A stretch of 64,000 bases of DNA from Mycobacterium sp. PSTR-4-N. Lineage in GTDB: Bacteria > Actinomycetota > Actinomycetes > Mycobacteriales > Mycobacteriaceae. Shown here piece after piece: positions 27,711 through 36,689 of the stretch (its first letter is position 1; every line of letters starts with the position of its first letter). Made by a program: the position numbers and the translations under genes. The DNA is taken from assembly GCF_022348085.1 (NCBI RefSeq), contig NZ_JAKRFN010000016.1, positions 62,001-126,000 of the forward strand, read 5' to 3'. The notes under the pieces were generated by a model. It was not told the DNA's origin and ran no database searches. It worked only from the letters and a program-made list of their open reading frames with translations.

Positions 27711-28072
27711 TGCGCCGGCCCCGGGTCCTCGGCCGCGTGTGTGACGGCGGCGACGACGATCTCGGCGAGATGATCGTCGACCAGGCGGTAGAGCACTTCC
27801 CGGCCCGATCGCTCGCCGGCGACGACGCCGGCCGCCTTCAGGATGCGCAGGTGCTGGCTCACCAGGGGCTGCGGCACGTCGAGCGCGTCGACCAGCTCGT
27901 GCACGCAACGCGGATGTTCGCGCAGCTGCAACACGATCGCGATGCGCACCGGCGCGGCCAACGCCCGCAGCAGATCCCCGGCGGTGTCGAGAACCGGCCG
28001 GGACGGCAGATCGCAGGGCGGCATGGCGTTGTGCTCATGCTGCTCGTCACCGATACTGGAAACCGTTTTCAT
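27707..28072 (-). CDS. smtB: ArsR/SmtB-family metal-sensing repressor
   Basis: 121 residues, winged-helix HTH in LREHPRCVHELVDALDVPQP and LVSQHLRILKAAGVVAGE, followed by a basic wing (GREVLYRLVDDHL). Acidic and His residues at both ends (GDEQHEHN and DDHLAEIVVAAVTHAAED) fit the alpha-5 zinc site of SmtB. First gene of the smtB-zur operon, divergent from glyS. An 8-base-arm palindrome lies just upstream (28086-28105) as a candidate autoregulatory operator. Confidence 0.93.
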   Translation of the reverse strand: MKTVSSIGDEQHEHNAMPPCDLPSRPVLDTAGDLLRALAAPVRIAIVLQLREHPRCVHELVDALDVPQPLVSQHLRILKAAGVVAGERSGREVLYRLVDDHLAEIVVAAVTHAAEDPGPAQ

Positions 28073-28085
28073 TAGCCCTCACGAT

Positions 28086-28105
28086 ACATGCGCGGCTGCG
28101 CATGT
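28086..28105. promoter_or_regulatory. Palindrome upstream of smtB, candidate operator
   Basis: Perfect inverted repeat ACATGCGC-GGCT-GCGCATGT, 8-base arms and a 4-base spacer, 14 bases upstream of the smtB start and 55 bases upstream of glyS. Its place and symmetry suit a dimeric SmtB/ArsR repressor controlling smtB-zur. No binding is shown, and a role for glyS is possible. Confidence 0.5.
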
Positions 28106-28159
28106 CAATCGGGATCCGTCGCGCAGCCTGGGATGCCGGCCTCGCTACGCTGTGAACCC

Positions 28160-29548
28160 GTGGCTCCGACTTCGATCATCGACACTGTTGCAAACCTGGC
28201 CAAGCGGCGCGGTCTGGTCTTCCAGTCCGGTGAGATCTATGGCGGAACCAAGTCGGCGTGGGACTACGGTCCGCTCGGCGTCGAGCTGAAGGAGAACATC
28301 AAGCGGCAGTGGTGGAAGTCGGTCGTCACGGGCCGTGATGACGTCGTGGGGCTGGACTCCGCGATCATCCTGCCCCGCCAGGTGTGGGTGGCTTCCGGCC
28401 ACGTCGAGGTGTTCAACGACCCGCTGGTGGAATGCATGAACTGCCACAAGCGGCACCGGCAGGACCATCTCCAGGAGGCGTACGCGGCGAAGAAGGGTGG
28501 CTCGCCCGACGACGTGCCGATGAGCGAGATCGTCTGCCCCGATTGCGGGACCAAGGGACAGTGGACCGAGCCGCGCGACTTCAACATGATGCTCAAGACC
28601 TACCTCGGCCCGATCGAGTCCGAGGAGGGTCTGCATTATCTGCGCCCGGAGACCGCGCAGGGCATCTTCGTCAATTTCGCCAACGTCGTCACGACCGCTC
28701 GCAAGAAGCCGCCGTTCGGTATCGGCCAGATCGGCAAGAGCTTTCGCAACGAGATCACCCCGGGCAACTTCATCTTCCGGACCCGCGAATTCGAGCAGAT
28801 GGAGATGGAGTTCTTCGTCGAGCCGTCGACCGCGCCCGAGTGGCACAAGTATTGGATCGAGACCCGTCTGCAGTGGTACATCGACCTCGGTATCCGGAGG
28901 GAGAACCTGCGCCTCTACGAGCACCCGCTGGAGAAGCTGTCGCACTACAGCGCCGGCACCACCGACATCGAGTACAAGTTCGGGTTCTCGGGCAACCCGT
29001 GGGGCGAGCTGGAGGGCGTGGCGAATCGCACCGACTTCGACTTGTCCACGCACGCACAGCATTCCGGGGCTGATTTGACGTTCTATGATCAGGCCAGTGA
29101 CACCCGGTACACGCCGTACGTCATCGAGCCGGCAGCCGGCCTGACCCGCTCGCTGATGGCGTTCCTCGTCGACGCCTACACCGAGGACGAGGCTCCCAAC
29201 GCCAAGGGCGGGGTCGACAAGCGCACGGTGCTGCGGCTCGACCCGCGGCTGGCGCCGGTCAAGGTCGCGGTGCTGCCGCTGTCGCGGCACGCGGACCTCT
29301 CGCCGAAGGCGCGCGATCTGGCCGCCGAGTTGCGGCGTTCGTGGAACGTCGAGTTCGACGATGCCGGTGCCATCGGTCGCCGCTACCGGCGCCAGGACGA
29401 GATCGGTACCCCGTACTGCGTGACCGTGGACTTCGATTCACTCGAAGACCACGCCGTGACGATCCGCGAACGCGACGCGATGACGCAGGAGCGCGTGGCG
29501 CTCTCCGAGGTGTCGGACTACCTGGCCGTCCGCCTCAAGGGCTGCTGA
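28160..29548 (+). CDS. glyS: Glycyl-tRNA synthetase
   Basis: Class II synthetase of the alpha2 (eukaryotic-like) type. 462 residues from the GTG at 28160, matching the M. tuberculosis start region. Motifs seen: SGEIYGGTKSAWDYGPLGVE near the N-terminus, a Cys-rich insert (CMNCHKRHRQ and CPDCG), motif 2 FRNEITPGNFIFRTREFEQM, and motif 3 near LTRSLMAFLVDAY. The C-terminal anticodon-binding domain has VAVLPLSRHADLSP. Confidence 0.96.
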   Translation: MAPTSIIDTVANLAKRRGLVFQSGEIYGGTKSAWDYGPLGVELKENIKRQWWKSVVTGRDDVVGLDSAIILPRQVWVASGHVEVFNDPLVECMNCHKRHRQDHLQEAYAAKKGGSPDDVPMSEIVCPDCGTKGQWTEPRDFNMMLKTYLGPIESEEGLHYLRPETAQGIFVNFANVVTTARKKPPFGIGQIGKSFRNEITPGNFIFRTREFEQMEMEFFVEPSTAPEWHKYWIETRLQWYIDLGIRRENLRLYEHPLEKLSHYSAGTTDIEYKFGFSGNPWGELEGVANRTDFDLSTHAQHSGADLTFYDQASDTRYTPYVIEPAAGLTRSLMAFLVDAYTEDEAPNAKGGVDKRTVLRLDPRLAPVKVAVLPLSRHADLSPKARDLAAELRRSWNVEFDDAGAIGRRYRRQDEIGTPYCVTVDFDSLEDHAVTIRERDAMTQERVALSEVSDYLAVRLKGC

Positions 29549-29557
29549 GTTCCTCCG

Positions 29558-29618
29558 GCGAGCAGACGTGAAATCGCGCGACATGCCGCGCGACACGCGC
29601 GAGTTCGCGTCTTCTCGC
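29558..29618. terminator. Long imperfect hairpin between convergent genes
   Basis: Outer arms GCGAGCAGACGTGAA (29558-29572) and TTCGCGTCTTCTCGC (29604-29618) pair at 13 of 15 positions, with an inner CGCGCG...CGCGCG pair. It lies between the ends of glyS and the TPM gene, so a bidirectional terminator is likely. The arms look like a dispersed mycobacterial intergenic repeat, from memory only. Confidence 0.5.
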
Positions 29619-29632
29619 GTAAAGGGGTGACC

Positions 29633-31630
29633 CTAGAAGCGGCCGCCGCCGCCGCTTATGCCGCCCCCGCCACCGCCGAAGCCGCCCCCACCGAAACCGC
29701 CGCCGAAACCCCCACCACCGAAACCGCCGCCGAAGCCGCCGCGCATCGCGCCGGAGAGCACGTTGCCCAGGATGATGCCGCCGATCACCGCACCCATCTG
29801 ACCGCCGCCCCCACCGCCGTAGGGCCCGTTGAAATGCCGCTGCGCGGCCAGAACGTCGTTGTTGGCCAACTGCTGTGCCTGCGCGGCCAGCATCCCCGCG
29901 CCGTTGGCATGCGCGATGGCCTCGTTCAGGTTGCTCGGACGCTTGTCCTGCGCCGCCTGTAGTTGACGCACCGCCTCCGACAACCGCGTGCGGGCTTCGG
30001 GGCCGATGACGCCGCGTCGGGTGTCGATGTAGTCCGACACCCCCCGCACCCGCGACTGCGCGGTGAACAGCGCCTGATCGTAGGTGCGAGTCAGCCGCGC
30101 CGTGGTCTCCCGCTCCTCGGCCACATCGGCGAGCAACCGGTCGAGTTCGGCGTCGGCCTGCGTCAGCCGGGTGAATGTGCCCAGCGGATCACCGGCCCCC
30201 TCGCTCTGGGCGTGTGCCACCGCCGAGACCGCCGCGTCGCGGGCCGCGGACAGCTGCGTTGCCACGGCGATATTGCCCTGCGCCAGCTGGGTTCCCGCGG
30301 CGGTGATGCCGTTCTGCGCGTCGGCGATCGCCGCGGGCAGCCCCGCCACCGCCCGGTTGATGTCGGTGTCCGCACTGTCCACCGCGTCGAGCAGAGTGCG
30401 GGCCTGGCCCAGCGCGGCCTCAGCGGCGTGGATCGCGTCGACGAGCCCGCCCTGCCGGTCCGCGGGCCGGGCCACCAGGGCGCGCGCGGTGTCGATGTTC
30501 TGTTCGGCGAACGTCAGCCGCTGGCGGGCCTCGTCGATGTTGTCGGCCACCGAAACCAGTGCGGTCTCGGCGAATTGCGTTTTGAGGCGGGTCAGCGTCT
30601 GGTTCGCCGGATCGATGCGCGCGGTCAGGTCGACCACCTGCTGGGTGAGCGCATCGAGCCGGGTGGGCGCGTTGATCACCAGGTCGCGCAGCTGCGCGAA
30701 CGCCTCGCGCTGCGCCTCCAGTTCCCGGTCGGCTCTGGCGGCGGCGACGACGACGCGCGTCAGCAGATCCCGACGTTGCTGGGGCGTCTCGGGGATCGCG
30801 TCGTCCAGGATGTGGCGTACGTTGAGCGCCTGCGCCAGAGTGGTCTTGGCTGCGGTCACCGCGGCTGTGAACGCGGCGGTGTCCTGCTCGCCGAATTCCT
30901 CGACGGCGAGGGTCAATTCGCTCTCGCTGGTCCGCACGGCGTTGTCGACCTCGACCACGATGCGGCGGGACAGGTCGTCGAGCGCCTCCAGCGACACACC
31001 GGCGAGCGCGGCCGGGTCGGCCGGATCGACGCGCTGCGCCGCCGCGATCTCGGCGTCGCGGCGCTTCGCCCGTCGCCTGCGCTGCCAGAGCACCAACGCC
31101 ACGAGCGCCAGCGCGATCACCCCCAGCGCGATCACCAGGCCCAGCCAGCTGCCACTGGACGTGCTCGTGGCGGCGAGCCCGTTCGCCGCGGCCACCGCGG
31201 CGCCGGCCCAGTCCCCGTCACGCAGAAGCGGTTCCACGTCGTCGCGGCGCACCGTGTCGATGTCCACGCTGCCGATCGCCTCGGTCGGTGCGAGCAGCGC
31301 GTACGCGCGGTCCACGGTGGCGACCGCGAGAATGGCGTCCTCACCGCTCAGGTCCAGATCGCTGCGCCGGGACGTGGCCTGTGCCCAGCTCTGGCCGTCC
31401 TGGCCCGAGAAGGTGTCGACATAGACCACCCAGAGCCGGATTCGTCGTTCGTCGTAGAGCTTGTCGATCGCGTTCTGCACTTGCGCGGTACCCGCCGGAT
31501 CGAGGGCGCCGGCCTGATCGGTCAGATACGTCGGCAGGCGCAGCGGTCCGGTGGCGGTCGCCGCCGGCGCCAGCAGACCGGCTGCGATCCACAGGACGGC
31601 GAGCAGGCCGAGCGATCGAGCAATGCGCAT
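29633..31630 (-). CDS. TPM-domain membrane protein with Gly-rich tail (Rv2345-like)
   Basis: 665 residues. Signal segment (LGLLAVLWIAAGLLAPAATA), then an extracytoplasmic TPM domain at about 30-150 (YLTDQAGALDPAGTAQVQNA, RIRLWVVYVDTFSG), a transmembrane helix near 160-182 followed by RRRRAKRR, and a long helical, coiled-coil-prone cytoplasmic region. It ends in a Gly/Phe-rich tail with repeated GGGFGGG units that begins around MGAVIGGIILGNVL. Position fits Rv2345. TPM domains are proposed to act in membrane or photosystem protein turnover; the role here is unknown. Confidence 0.9.
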   Translation of the reverse strand: MRIARSLGLLAVLWIAAGLLAPAATATGPLRLPTYLTDQAGALDPAGTAQVQNAIDKLYDERRIRLWVVYVDTFSGQDGQSWAQATSRRSDLDLSGEDAILAVATVDRAYALLAPTEAIGSVDIDTVRRDDVEPLLRDGDWAGAAVAAANGLAATSTSSGSWLGLVIALGVIALALVALVLWQRRRRAKRRDAEIAAAQRVDPADPAALAGVSLEALDDLSRRIVVEVDNAVRTSESELTLAVEEFGEQDTAAFTAAVTAAKTTLAQALNVRHILDDAIPETPQQRRDLLTRVVVAAARADRELEAQREAFAQLRDLVINAPTRLDALTQQVVDLTARIDPANQTLTRLKTQFAETALVSVADNIDEARQRLTFAEQNIDTARALVARPADRQGGLVDAIHAAEAALGQARTLLDAVDSADTDINRAVAGLPAAIADAQNGITAAGTQLAQGNIAVATQLSAARDAAVSAVAHAQSEGAGDPLGTFTRLTQADAELDRLLADVAEERETTARLTRTYDQALFTAQSRVRGVSDYIDTRRGVIGPEARTRLSEAVRQLQAAQDKRPSNLNEAIAHANGAGMLAAQAQQLANNDVLAAQRHFNGPYGGGGGGQMGAVIGGIILGNVLSGAMRGGFGGGFGGGGFGGGFGGGGFGGGGGGISGGGGRF

Positions 31631-31672
31631 GCCCTCAATCTAGTGCTCGCGAGGCTGGCAGACTGTGCCCCG

Positions 31673-32941
31673 GTGAACCGAACAGACAGCTACGACGCCG
31701 CGGACCGGGAACGGCGGGTGGCCGAGCACGCGAAGAGCGCCGCGTTGCCCGGGACCGACGCCGAGCATCGCTCGGATTTCGCCCGAGACCGTGCCCGCGT
31801 CCTGCACTGCGCTGCGCTGCGCCGGTTGGCCGACAAGACCCAGGTGGTCGGTCCCCGCGAGGGTGAGACGCCGCGCACCCGGCTGACACATTCCCTGGAG
31901 GTCGCACAGATCGGCCGCGGTATGGCGATCGAACTGGGCTGTGACCCCGACCTGGTCGACCTGGCCGGATTGGCCCACGACATCGGCCATCCGCCCTACG
32001 GGCACAACGGCGAGCGCGCCCTCGACGAGATCACCAAGACGTTCGGCGGCTTCGAGGGCAACGCGCAGAACTTCCGCATACTGACCCGGCTGGAACCCAA
32101 AGTCCTTGATGCACAGGGGCGTAGCGCGGGTTTGAACCTGACGCGCGCCGCCCTCGACGCAGTCACCAAGTATCCGTGGCCCCGAGTCGGGGAGCGCCGC
32201 AAGTTCGGCTTCTACGCAGACGACATGGCCGCCGCCGACTGGGTGCGCGAGGGCGCACCGTTCGAACGGCCCTGCCTGGAGGCTCAGGTGATGGACTGGG
32301 CCGACGATGTCGCGTATTCGGTGCACGACGTCGAGGACGGCGTGATGAGCGGCCGCATCGACCTGCGGGTGTTGGCCGACCCCGCTGCCGCCGCCGCGCT
32401 GGCGCACGTCGGGGCGGGGTCCTTCCCGACGCTGACCCCGGACGACCTGATGGCCGCGGCCGAGCGTCTCTCCCGGGTCCCGGTGGTGGCGGCGGTCGGC
32501 AAGTTCGACGGCACGCTGGGCGCGTCGGTGGCGCTCAAGACCTTGACCAGTGAGCTGGTCGGCCGGTTCGCGAATGCCGCCGTCACGGCCACGACGGCGG
32601 CCGCGGGTCCTGGCCCGCTGCGGCGCTTCTCCGCAGACCTCGAGGTGCCCGTCCTCGTCCGCGCCGAGGTGGTGCTGCTGAAGACTCTTGCCCTGCAGTT
32701 CATCATGTCCGACCACCGTCATCTGCAGATACAGTCCGATCAGCGCATCCTGATCCAGGAGGTCGCGCTGGCGCTGTGGGGACAGGCTCCCGGCAGCCTG
32801 GACCCGCAGTTCGCCGCCGAGTTCGACGCCGCCGACGACGACGGTGCGCGGCTGCGGGTGGTGGTCGACCAGATCGCCTCCTACACCGAGGGACGGTTGG
32901 AACGAGTGCACGAAGCTCGCACCCCGCGCCCTCTAGACTGA
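31673..32941 (+). CDS. dgt: Deoxyguanosinetriphosphate triphosphohydrolase-like protein
   Basis: HD-domain dNTPase that hydrolyses dNTPs to deoxynucleoside and triphosphate. 422 residues from the GTG at 31673 (VNRTDSYDAADRERR). HD motif residues are visible: RTRLTHSLEVAQIGR and LAGLAHDIGHPPYGHNGE, with a later MDWADDVAYSVHD. It lies 4 bases upstream of dnaG, the conserved actinobacterial dgt-dnaG pair. Confidence 0.95.
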   Translation: MNRTDSYDAADRERRVAEHAKSAALPGTDAEHRSDFARDRARVLHCAALRRLADKTQVVGPREGETPRTRLTHSLEVAQIGRGMAIELGCDPDLVDLAGLAHDIGHPPYGHNGERALDEITKTFGGFEGNAQNFRILTRLEPKVLDAQGRSAGLNLTRAALDAVTKYPWPRVGERRKFGFYADDMAAADWVREGAPFERPCLEAQVMDWADDVAYSVHDVEDGVMSGRIDLRVLADPAAAAALAHVGAGSFPTLTPDDLMAAAERLSRVPVVAAVGKFDGTLGASVALKTLTSELVGRFANAAVTATTAAAGPGPLRRFSADLEVPVLVRAEVVLLKTLALQFIMSDHRHLQIQSDQRILIQEVALALWGQAPGSLDPQFAAEFDAADDDGARLRVVVDQIASYTEGRLERVHEARTPRPLD

Positions 32942-32945
32942 CCGC

Positions 32946-34904
32946 GTGGCGGGCGACGGGACGCGGGGACGGGGCAGGATCCCCGATCGCGACATCGCCG
33001 CCATCCGGGAGCGGGTCAGCATCGACGACGTCGTCGGCGATTACGTACAGCTGCGCCGCGCGGGCGCCGACTCCCTCAAGGGGCTGTGCCCCTTCCACGA
33101 CGAGAAATCCCCGTCGTTCCACGTGCGCCCCAACCACGGCCATTTCCACTGCTTCGGCTGCGGCGAGGGCGGCGACGTCTATGCGTTCCTGCAGAAGATC
33201 GAGCACGTCAGCTTCGTCGAGGCCGTCGAGCTGCTCGCGGACAAGGTCGGCTACACCGTCACCTACACCGGCGCGTCGACCACCAACGTGCAGCGCGACC
33301 GGGGGAGCCGCAGCAGGCTGCTGGCCGCCAACGCGGCCGCGCAGGAGTTCTACGCCGAGGCGCTGCAGAGCCCGGAAGCCGCGCCGGCCCGGCAGTACCT
33401 GATCGACCGCAATTTCGACGCCGAGGCTGCCGCTCGGTTCGGGTGCGGGTTCGCCCCGTCGGGGTGGGACACGCTGACCAAGCACCTGCTGCGTAAGGGC
33501 TTCGAGTTCAAGGAACTCGAGGCCGCCGGTCTGTCGCGCGAGGGGCGCCGCGGCCCGATGGACCGGTTCCACCGCCGGCTGCTCTGGCCCATCCGCGCCA
33601 GCGGTGGCGAGGTGATCGGCTTCGGAGCGCGCAGGATCTTCGACGACGACCCGATGGAAGCCAAGTACGTCAACACCCCCGAGACCGTTCTCTACAAGAA
33701 GTCGGCGGTGCTGTTCGGGCTCGATCTCGCCAAGCGGGACATCGCGAAATCCCACCGCGCCGTGGTGGTCGAGGGTTACACCGACGTGATGGCCATGCAC
33801 ATGGCCGGAGAGACCACCGCGGTCGCGTCGTGCGGCACGGCCTTCGGCGACGGTCACCTGGGGCTGTTGCGCCGGCTGATGATGGACGACAACTGGTACC
33901 GCGGCGAGCTGATCTTCGTGTTCGACGGCGACGCGGCGGGGCAGGCTGCCGCGCTGAAGGCGTTCGACGGGGACCAGCAGGTCTCCGGAAAGTCCTTCGT
34001 CGCAGTGGCTTCCGATGGGATGGACCCCTGCGATCTGCGGCTGAAATCGGGTGACACCGCGCTGCGCGACCTGGTCGCGCGGCGGATCCCGATGTACGAG
34101 TTCGCGATCCGCAGCCTGATCCCGGCAGGCGACGTGCTCGACAACGATCCGCAGGCGCAGGTCGACGCGTTGCGTCGATGCGTGCCATTGGTCGCCCGGA
34201 TCCGGGACTACGCACTGCGGGACGAGTACGCGCGACGGCTGGCGGGCTGGACGGGTTGGCGTGACGAAGCGCAGGTCCTCACCCGGGTGCGGGAGGAAGC
34301 CGCCAAGCGGGGCATGCCGGACCGGTCACGCCGCCGCGGGGCGGTCAAAACCGAGACACGGGCCGATCAGGCACCGGCGAGCCGGCCGCGTCCGGCCGAC
34401 GGCGCCGTCCGGCCCAACCCCGCCGACCCCACGCTGTGGCCGCAGCGCGAGGCGCTGAAGAGCGGTTTGCAGTATCCGGCGCTGGCCGGCCCGGTGTTCG
34501 ACTCGCTGGCCGCGGAGAGCTTCACCCACCCCGGGTACGCCGCGGTGCGGGCCGCGATCGAGGCCGCGGGCGGCACCGCCGGTGGGCTGACCGGCGCGCA
34601 GTGGATCGAGGCGGTTCGCGAACACGCGACCAGCCCGGCCACCGCGAGCCTGGTCAACGAGCTCAGCGTGGAGGCGATCAACGCCGACGACGAGCGGTTG
34701 CCCCGCTACATCGGCGGCGTGCTGGCCCGCCTGCAGGAAGTGTGGATCGGCCGCCAGATCGCCGAGGTCAAGTCGAAGCTGCAGCGGATGTCACCGGTGG
34801 AGCAGGGCGACGAGTATCACGCGCTGTTCGGTGACCTGGTCGCGATGGAGGCCTACCGGCGCAGCCTGCTCGAACAGGCAAGTGGTGACGACCTGACTGC
34901 ATGA
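32946..34904 (+). CDS. dnaG: DNA primase
   Basis: Synthesises RNA primers at the replication fork. 652 residues, GTG start. CHC2-type zinc finger CPFHDEKSPSFHV...HCFGCGEGGD at about 48-76; catalytic core with FGARRIFDDDPMEAKYVNTP; Toprim domain VVVEGYTDVMAMHMAG near 271 and the acidic FVFDGDAAGQAAALKAF. The C-terminal helicase-binding region follows a Pro/Arg-rich linker. Slightly longer than the M. tuberculosis protein. Confidence 0.96.
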   Translation: MAGDGTRGRGRIPDRDIAAIRERVSIDDVVGDYVQLRRAGADSLKGLCPFHDEKSPSFHVRPNHGHFHCFGCGEGGDVYAFLQKIEHVSFVEAVELLADKVGYTVTYTGASTTNVQRDRGSRSRLLAANAAAQEFYAEALQSPEAAPARQYLIDRNFDAEAAARFGCGFAPSGWDTLTKHLLRKGFEFKELEAAGLSREGRRGPMDRFHRRLLWPIRASGGEVIGFGARRIFDDDPMEAKYVNTPETVLYKKSAVLFGLDLAKRDIAKSHRAVVVEGYTDVMAMHMAGETTAVASCGTAFGDGHLGLLRRLMMDDNWYRGELIFVFDGDAAGQAAALKAFDGDQQVSGKSFVAVASDGMDPCDLRLKSGDTALRDLVARRIPMYEFAIRSLIPAGDVLDNDPQAQVDALRRCVPLVARIRDYALRDEYARRLAGWTGWRDEAQVLTRVREEAAKRGMPDRSRRRGAVKTETRADQAPASRPRPADGAVRPNPADPTLWPQREALKSGLQYPALAGPVFDSLAAESFTHPGYAAVRAAIEAAGGTAGGLTGAQWIEAVREHATSPATASLVNELSVEAINADDERLPRYIGGVLARLQEVWIGRQIAEVKSKLQRMSPVEQGDEYHALFGDLVAMEAYRRSLLEQASGDDLTA

Positions 34905-34967
34905 ACCGGCCCGCCGGGTTATGGTGTGTCTGCTGTTGTCTGCGGTCGGGGAGAAGGCGAGTTGTCG

Positions 34968-35252
34968 ATGCTGCACACCATGCGGGCTCACGCAGCCCGG
35001 GTCGTCGTCGGTGCGGTCGCCGCGGCGGCTGTCGCCGTTCCGTTGTACGCCTCCCTGAGCAGCCCCGATGCCACCGCGCAGGCGGGCCCGAAGTGCCTGG
35101 CGTGGTTCGGCAACCTCGAAGACGGACACTGCCTGGGTTACTCGAACGGCACCCCCGCGCTGGTCGGCACCCCGGGCGTCGCGTTCGGCAACGGTGGGAT
35201 CACCACCGGGCCGCTGCTGCCCGGCACATCGTTCAACTCCAACTTCGGCTAG
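34968..35252 (+). CDS. Small secreted protein of unknown function
   Basis: 94 residues with a clear signal peptide (ARVVVGAVAAAAVAVPLYAS, cleavage near AQA). The mature part has two Cys (KCLAWFGNLEDGHCLGYSNG), probably disulphide-bonded, and is Gly-rich. The ATG at 34968 is chosen; a TTG at 34962 lies closer to the GAGAAGG ribosome site. Similar small exported proteins are common in mycobacteria. Convergent with the next gene, overlapping by 4 bases. Confidence 0.75.
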   Translation: MLHTMRAHAARVVVGAVAAAAVAVPLYASLSSPDATAQAGPKCLAWFGNLEDGHCLGYSNGTPALVGTPGVAFGNGGITTGPLLPGTSFNSNFG

Positions 35253-35512
35253 CGCTTCTCGCCTGCCGCGCGTCGCTCGACCTGCCCCGGCCCGTACACC
35301 TCGGTGCCGGGGTCTATCGGCGTGACGTCCACCATCGCCGGATCGGGTGACACCCGTTCGGCGATCTTTCGTCGTCCCGCATCGATCACCGCGCGCGCGG
35401 CCGGGCTGCCGGTGACGGCGCGGTAGGTGCCGGCGAGCTGTTCGTACCGCTGCCGTCCGGCCTTGGTGCCCAACACGTAGCCGACGGCCGCAACGGCGAC
35501 ATACCCGATCAC
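35249..35512 (-). CDS. Small YtxH-like membrane-anchored protein
   Basis: 87 residues from a GTG at 35512, chosen because GGAGG sits about 6 bases upstream; an ATG at 35548 would add 12 residues. One N-terminal membrane helix (VIGYVAVAAVGYVLGTKAG), then a helical stretch (GRQRYEQLAGTYRAVTGSP) typical of YtxH-like proteins and an acidic/Pro tail. Function unknown. Confidence 0.7.
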   Translation of the reverse strand: MIGYVAVAAVGYVLGTKAGRQRYEQLAGTYRAVTGSPAARAVIDAGRRKIAERVSPDPAMVDVTPIDPGTEVYGPGQVERRAAGEKR

Positions 35513-35620
35513 AGAAGTCCTCCACAGCGTTCTCGCGGGGCGACGCAACCCGATCCCGCGTCACCCATCTGGCGTCCATCCTGCCTCACGTAGGGGGCTG
35601 CGCGCCCGGCCGGCAACGCA

Positions 35621-35651
35621 TTGGCAACCGCGTCCCGCCATAGGCTAGAGT
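35621..35651 (+). promoter_or_regulatory. Candidate tRNA-Asn promoter
   Basis: TTGGCA at 35621-35626 could be a -35 box, with TAGGCT (35641-35646) or TAGAGT (35646-35651) as -10; spacing is 14 or 19, so the match is imperfect. It lies about 40-50 bases upstream of the tRNA in an otherwise empty 177-base gap. Confidence 0.35.
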
Positions 35652-35689
35652 GCTCTCTGGCCCGCGGCGCACAGTCTGCGGGAGGGCAA

Positions 35690-36017
<328 letters not shown>

Positions 36018-36109
36018 GCGCAAACTATTGCATACACAGGCAAACCGGGGCAATAGGTAGCTTTAACACACTAAAGCGCTGAGACACGCCGCTCACTTAC
36101 TTTTAGCAA

Positions 36110-36168
36110 GGATGCTTGCCATTGTCGGGCAAGCATGCTTGTATCTACCCCATGCAAGGCAAGCATCC
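36110..36168. promoter_or_regulatory. Three operator-like repeats around the rightward early promoter
   Basis: The 9-mer GGCAAGCAT occurs three times: inverted at 36112-36120, direct at 36128-36136 and direct at 36158-36166. The first two form a facing pair around ATTGTCG; the third lies in codons 3-6 of the MerR-like gene. The spacing near the start of the first rightward gene suits binding by the XRE repressor or autoregulation by the MerR-like protein. TATCTA at 36142-36147 might be the -10 of a leaderless transcript. Confidence 0.55.
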
Positions 36169-36349
36169 TGCGATTCCCGACGAACTCTTGCCGCCCGCCC
36201 AATCTGCCCAGCTCATTGGCGTGTCAGTCGACACGCTGAAGCGTTGGGAAAAGAGCGGGCGCATCACGGCAGTTCGCACACCCACTGGTCATCGGCGCTT
36301 CTGGCGGTCTGATGTGCTGGCGCTCCTCACCGGCGAGGTGCCCGCATGA
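36152..36349 (+). CDS. MerR/BldC-like helix-turn-helix protein (Cro or excise type)
   Basis: 65 residues. A single winged-helix module: PAQSAQLIGVSVDTLKRWEK, then SGRITAVRTPTGHRRFWRSD, close to the BldC/MerR N-terminal domain and to phage excisionases. The ATG at 36152 is preferred over the in-frame TTG at 36116 because the operator repeats fill the intervening sequence. First rightward gene, divergent from the repressor; either Cro-like switch or recombination directionality factor. Confidence 0.82.
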   Translation: MQGKHPAIPDELLPPAQSAQLIGVSVDTLKRWEKSGRITAVRTPTGHRRFWRSDVLALLTGEVPA

Positions 36350-36522
36350 CCGCCCGCCGCTACACCCAGGCCCAGGTCGCCGACATCTTCGCCAAGGCCG
36401 AAGCGTCTGCCGACAGCCTGCCGGCCGAGAACTGGGACGCCTACGTGCTCGGCTACGTCTCGGCCGCGCTCGGTGTGAAGCTGGCGCGCTTCGAGGCTGA
36501 CCTCGAGGCGGCGCTCCGATGA
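36346..36522 (+). CDS. Small phage protein, unknown
   Basis: 58 residues, beginning MTARRYTQAQVADIFAKAEA. It is helical and acidic at the end, with no membrane segment. ATGA overlaps with both neighbours show it belongs to the early operon. No family recognised. Confidence 0.72.
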   Translation: MTARRYTQAQVADIFAKAEASADSLPAENWDAYVLGYVSAALGVKLARFEADLEAALR

Positions 36523-36689
36523 CCGGCTACTCCCGCGGCCCCGCCCAAGCCCCCACGAAGCCCTTCCGCGCCGTGCTCGACGGCCTGATCGCCCAGCGGC
36601 GTCTCTGCGGCGCCGAGAAGTGCGGCCGGCCCAAGTGCAAGCGGTGCGGTCGGGCGGCGGCGTTCAGGCGGAAAGAGGGGGTCAAGTGA
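36519..36689 (+). CDS. Small basic Cys-containing phage protein
   Basis: 56 residues. The C-terminal half (CGAEKCGRPKCKRCGRAAAF) has four cysteines in a compact, strongly basic zinc-knuckle-like arrangement, so nucleic-acid binding is possible. Coupled to both neighbours by 4-base overlaps. Confidence 0.7.
   Translation: MTGYSRGPAQAPTKPFRAVLDGLIAQRRLCGAEKCGRPKCKRCGRAAAFRRKEGVK

Noticed and set aside
29963..31672. Very long upstream extension of the dgt frame, giving a 992-residue ORF
   Set aside because: The extension is antisense to the TPM-domain gene and reads as low-complexity Arg/Gly/Val sequence; dgt starts naturally at the GTG at 31673.
36116..36151. TTG start at 36116 for the MerR-like gene
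   Set aside because: It would place the operator repeats inside coding sequence and lacks a ribosome site; the ATG at 36152 fits the domain start.
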